A DNA stretch of 14,848 nucleotides from the NCBI GenBank assembly GCA_947085285.1, contig CAMTVZ010000229.1, positions 1 through 14,848 of the forward strand. Reading direction: 5' to 3'. A program made the position numbers and the translations under genes. This DNA is from JASEGV01 sp947085285. Lineage in GTDB: Bacteria > Bacteroidota > Ignavibacteria > UBA10030 > BY39. Below, piece by piece: positions 13,638-14,848 of the stretch. Under the pieces are notes generated by a model. It was not told the DNA's origin and made no database searches. It saw only the letters and a list, made by a program, of their open reading frames with translations. The stretch's first letter is position 1; every line of letters begins with the position of its first letter.

Positions 13638-14848
13638 TCTTCTTTTCTTTTATTGGGGATAATTATTTTTTTTAAGTTCGTGAGTGTAATATATTCTTTA
13701 AAAAATTCGAGTTCTTCTGGTTCCAGTGTTTTAATAAGAAGCAGTATGATCCCATAAATGAGAAAACCGACGATTGCCGCTATAACCCACGGTAGTGGAG
13801 AGAACGAAAGAGCATTCAATGACCCGAACATAAATATACCTGCGATAATAGCTTTTATGCTGACGCTTGGACGAGCAATCGATAATGTCGTTTTTGGAAT
13901 TAAATATATAGCACATAGCATAACAAAAAATTCTGTGATTATTGTTGCAATAGCTGCCCCAATCCCACCATTTCCATAGTTCACCTGCGTATAAGGAATC
14001 ATGAAATAATTTAAGCCGATATTTATGAAAACCGCAGCGAGAGCAACGAATGACCATTGACGTAGTTTATCAGATGCTAATATCGCGGTTCCTAAAATCA
14101 TATCAATATATACCAAGAGAATTCCGATGGAGAAGATTTTTAAAATTAAAACTGTGGGACCAAACCCGGACAAGCCATAAAAGAGATTAATTATTTCGTG
14201 TGCAAAAAAAAACAAACTAATGCTTACCGGTATTCCAGCAATTATAATAAAATCAAGACTTTTACTAGTTGTTAATGATAAACTTTCCTTATCTTTCCAA
14301 ATACGAGAAAAAACAGGGAAAACCGCTATACTGAAAATACTTGGAATGAACATCAGGATGTCAAAGAATCTGTACGCAGCACCATACCAACCGACAATCG
14401 ATTCGGTAGTCATAAATGAAAGCATAACAGCGTCAATACGGTAATATATCATTCCGAAAACCGTCCACAGGAAAAAGGGGATGCCTTTTCTTACAAGTTT
14501 CAAGGATTCTTTAAATTGAAATCGGGGTACTGTCGAAATAATTTGTTTTGCAAACTTTACATGAATACCAAAATTTAGAAGCGATCCTAACACCATAATT
14601 GTACCGATTATTAAAACACCTGCACCCATCAGTAATGCAGTTATTGCAAATAATGTTATAAAAATCTGTTCTGCGATTGCGCCAATCGAAGGATATCTCA
14701 TTTGTTCAAATCCTTGATAGCAACTCCACAATACTTTGCGTGTGCCTTCCCATATCATGTTGACACCATACATAATAATAAGAATCTGTAATACAGTTGG
14801 ATAACCGGACAGGATCGTGAATATAACAAGTGCCAGAAAAGAGAAAGC
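13634..14848 (-). CDS. Wzx/MATE-like polysaccharide flippase (5' end outside the window)
   Basis: Likely integral inner-membrane flippase that moves a lipid-linked oligosaccharide across the membrane. The frame is open to the right edge: 25 sense codons precede the first internal Met (14773), so about 404 codons are visible and the true start lies outside. Family members are usually about 420-500 residues, so perhaps the first two or three helices are missing. The visible protein is a string of hydrophobic helices separated by short basic loops. The segment just after the internal Met (GTRKVLWSCYQGFEQMRYPS) resembles the conserved loop of polysaccharide-type MATE exporters. The C-terminus is a charged tail ending PNKRKEE. 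Its stop overlaps the next start as ATGA (13634-13637), implying translational coupling to the GT4 gene. The family call is firm; the substrate cannot be told from sequence. Confidence 0.85.
   Translation of the reverse strand, partial: AFSFLALVIFTILSGYPTVLQILIIMYGVNMIWEGTRKVLWSCYQGFEQMRYPSIGAIAEQIFITLFAITALLMGAGVLIIGTIMVLGSLLNFGIHVKFAKQIISTVPRFQFKESLKLVRKGIPFFLWTVFGMIYYRIDAVMLSFMTTESIVGWYGAAYRFFDILMFIPSIFSIAVFPVFSRIWKDKESLSLTTSKSLDFIIIAGIPVSISLFFFAHEIINLFYGLSGFGPTVLILKIFSIGILLVYIDMILGTAILASDKLRQWSFVALAAVFINIGLNYFMIPYTQVNYGNGGIGAAIATIITEFFVMLCAIYLIPKTTLSIARPSVSIKAIIAGIFMFGSLNALSFSPLPWVIAAIVGFLIYGIILLLIKTLEPEELEFFKEYITLTNLKKIIIPNKRKEE

Overview
The window is one unbroken run of 14 genes, all on the minus strand, read from the right edge to the left. 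Both outermost genes run off the window. Gaps are tiny (44 nt at most) and several genes overlap, so this looks like the interior of one long operon. I see no internal promoter, terminator, RNA gene, insertion sequence or CRISPR array. The content is a cell-surface polysaccharide or glycoconjugate biosynthesis locus. The DNA is AT-rich, and ribosome-binding sites are weak or absent at most starts. The end gene is a signal-peptide protein with InlB-B-like repeats. Together these suggest an FCB-group bacterium (Bacteroidota or Ignavibacteriota-like), but that is an inference and no marker gene is present.

Upstream half, in transcription order (14848 down to 8598): a Wzx/MATE-type flippase missing its N-terminus, a GT4 glycosyltransferase, a left-handed beta-helix O-acetyltransferase, a CE4 (NodB-type) deacetylase, a CelD-type GNAT acyltransferase (GNAT-A) and a second GT4 glycosyltransferase. 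This is a recognisable glycan assembly, tailoring and export set. No chain-initiating sugar-phosphate transferase, polymerase or ligase is present, so those must lie elsewhere.

Downstream half (8595 down to 2655): a divergent AMP-dependent synthetase-like protein whose ATP-binding P-loop is not recognisable, then three more CelD-type GNAT proteins (D, C, B) with a spermidine-synthase-like methyltransferase-fold protein between D and C. GNAT-B and GNAT-D are clear paralogs sharing an unusual LWGH motif. All four GNAT proteins end in an aromatic, hydrophobic and basic tail. This is the least explained part. My working hypothesis is a membrane-associated acyl or aminoacyl decoration module attached to the glycan pathway.

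Left end (2640 to 1): a membrane-anchored family 2 glycosyltransferase, a stand-alone response-regulator receiver domain, and a secreted protein with at least three 74-residue InlB-B-like repeats that continues past the left edge. The repeat protein is tightly coupled to the receiver gene and may be the surface product associated with the locus.
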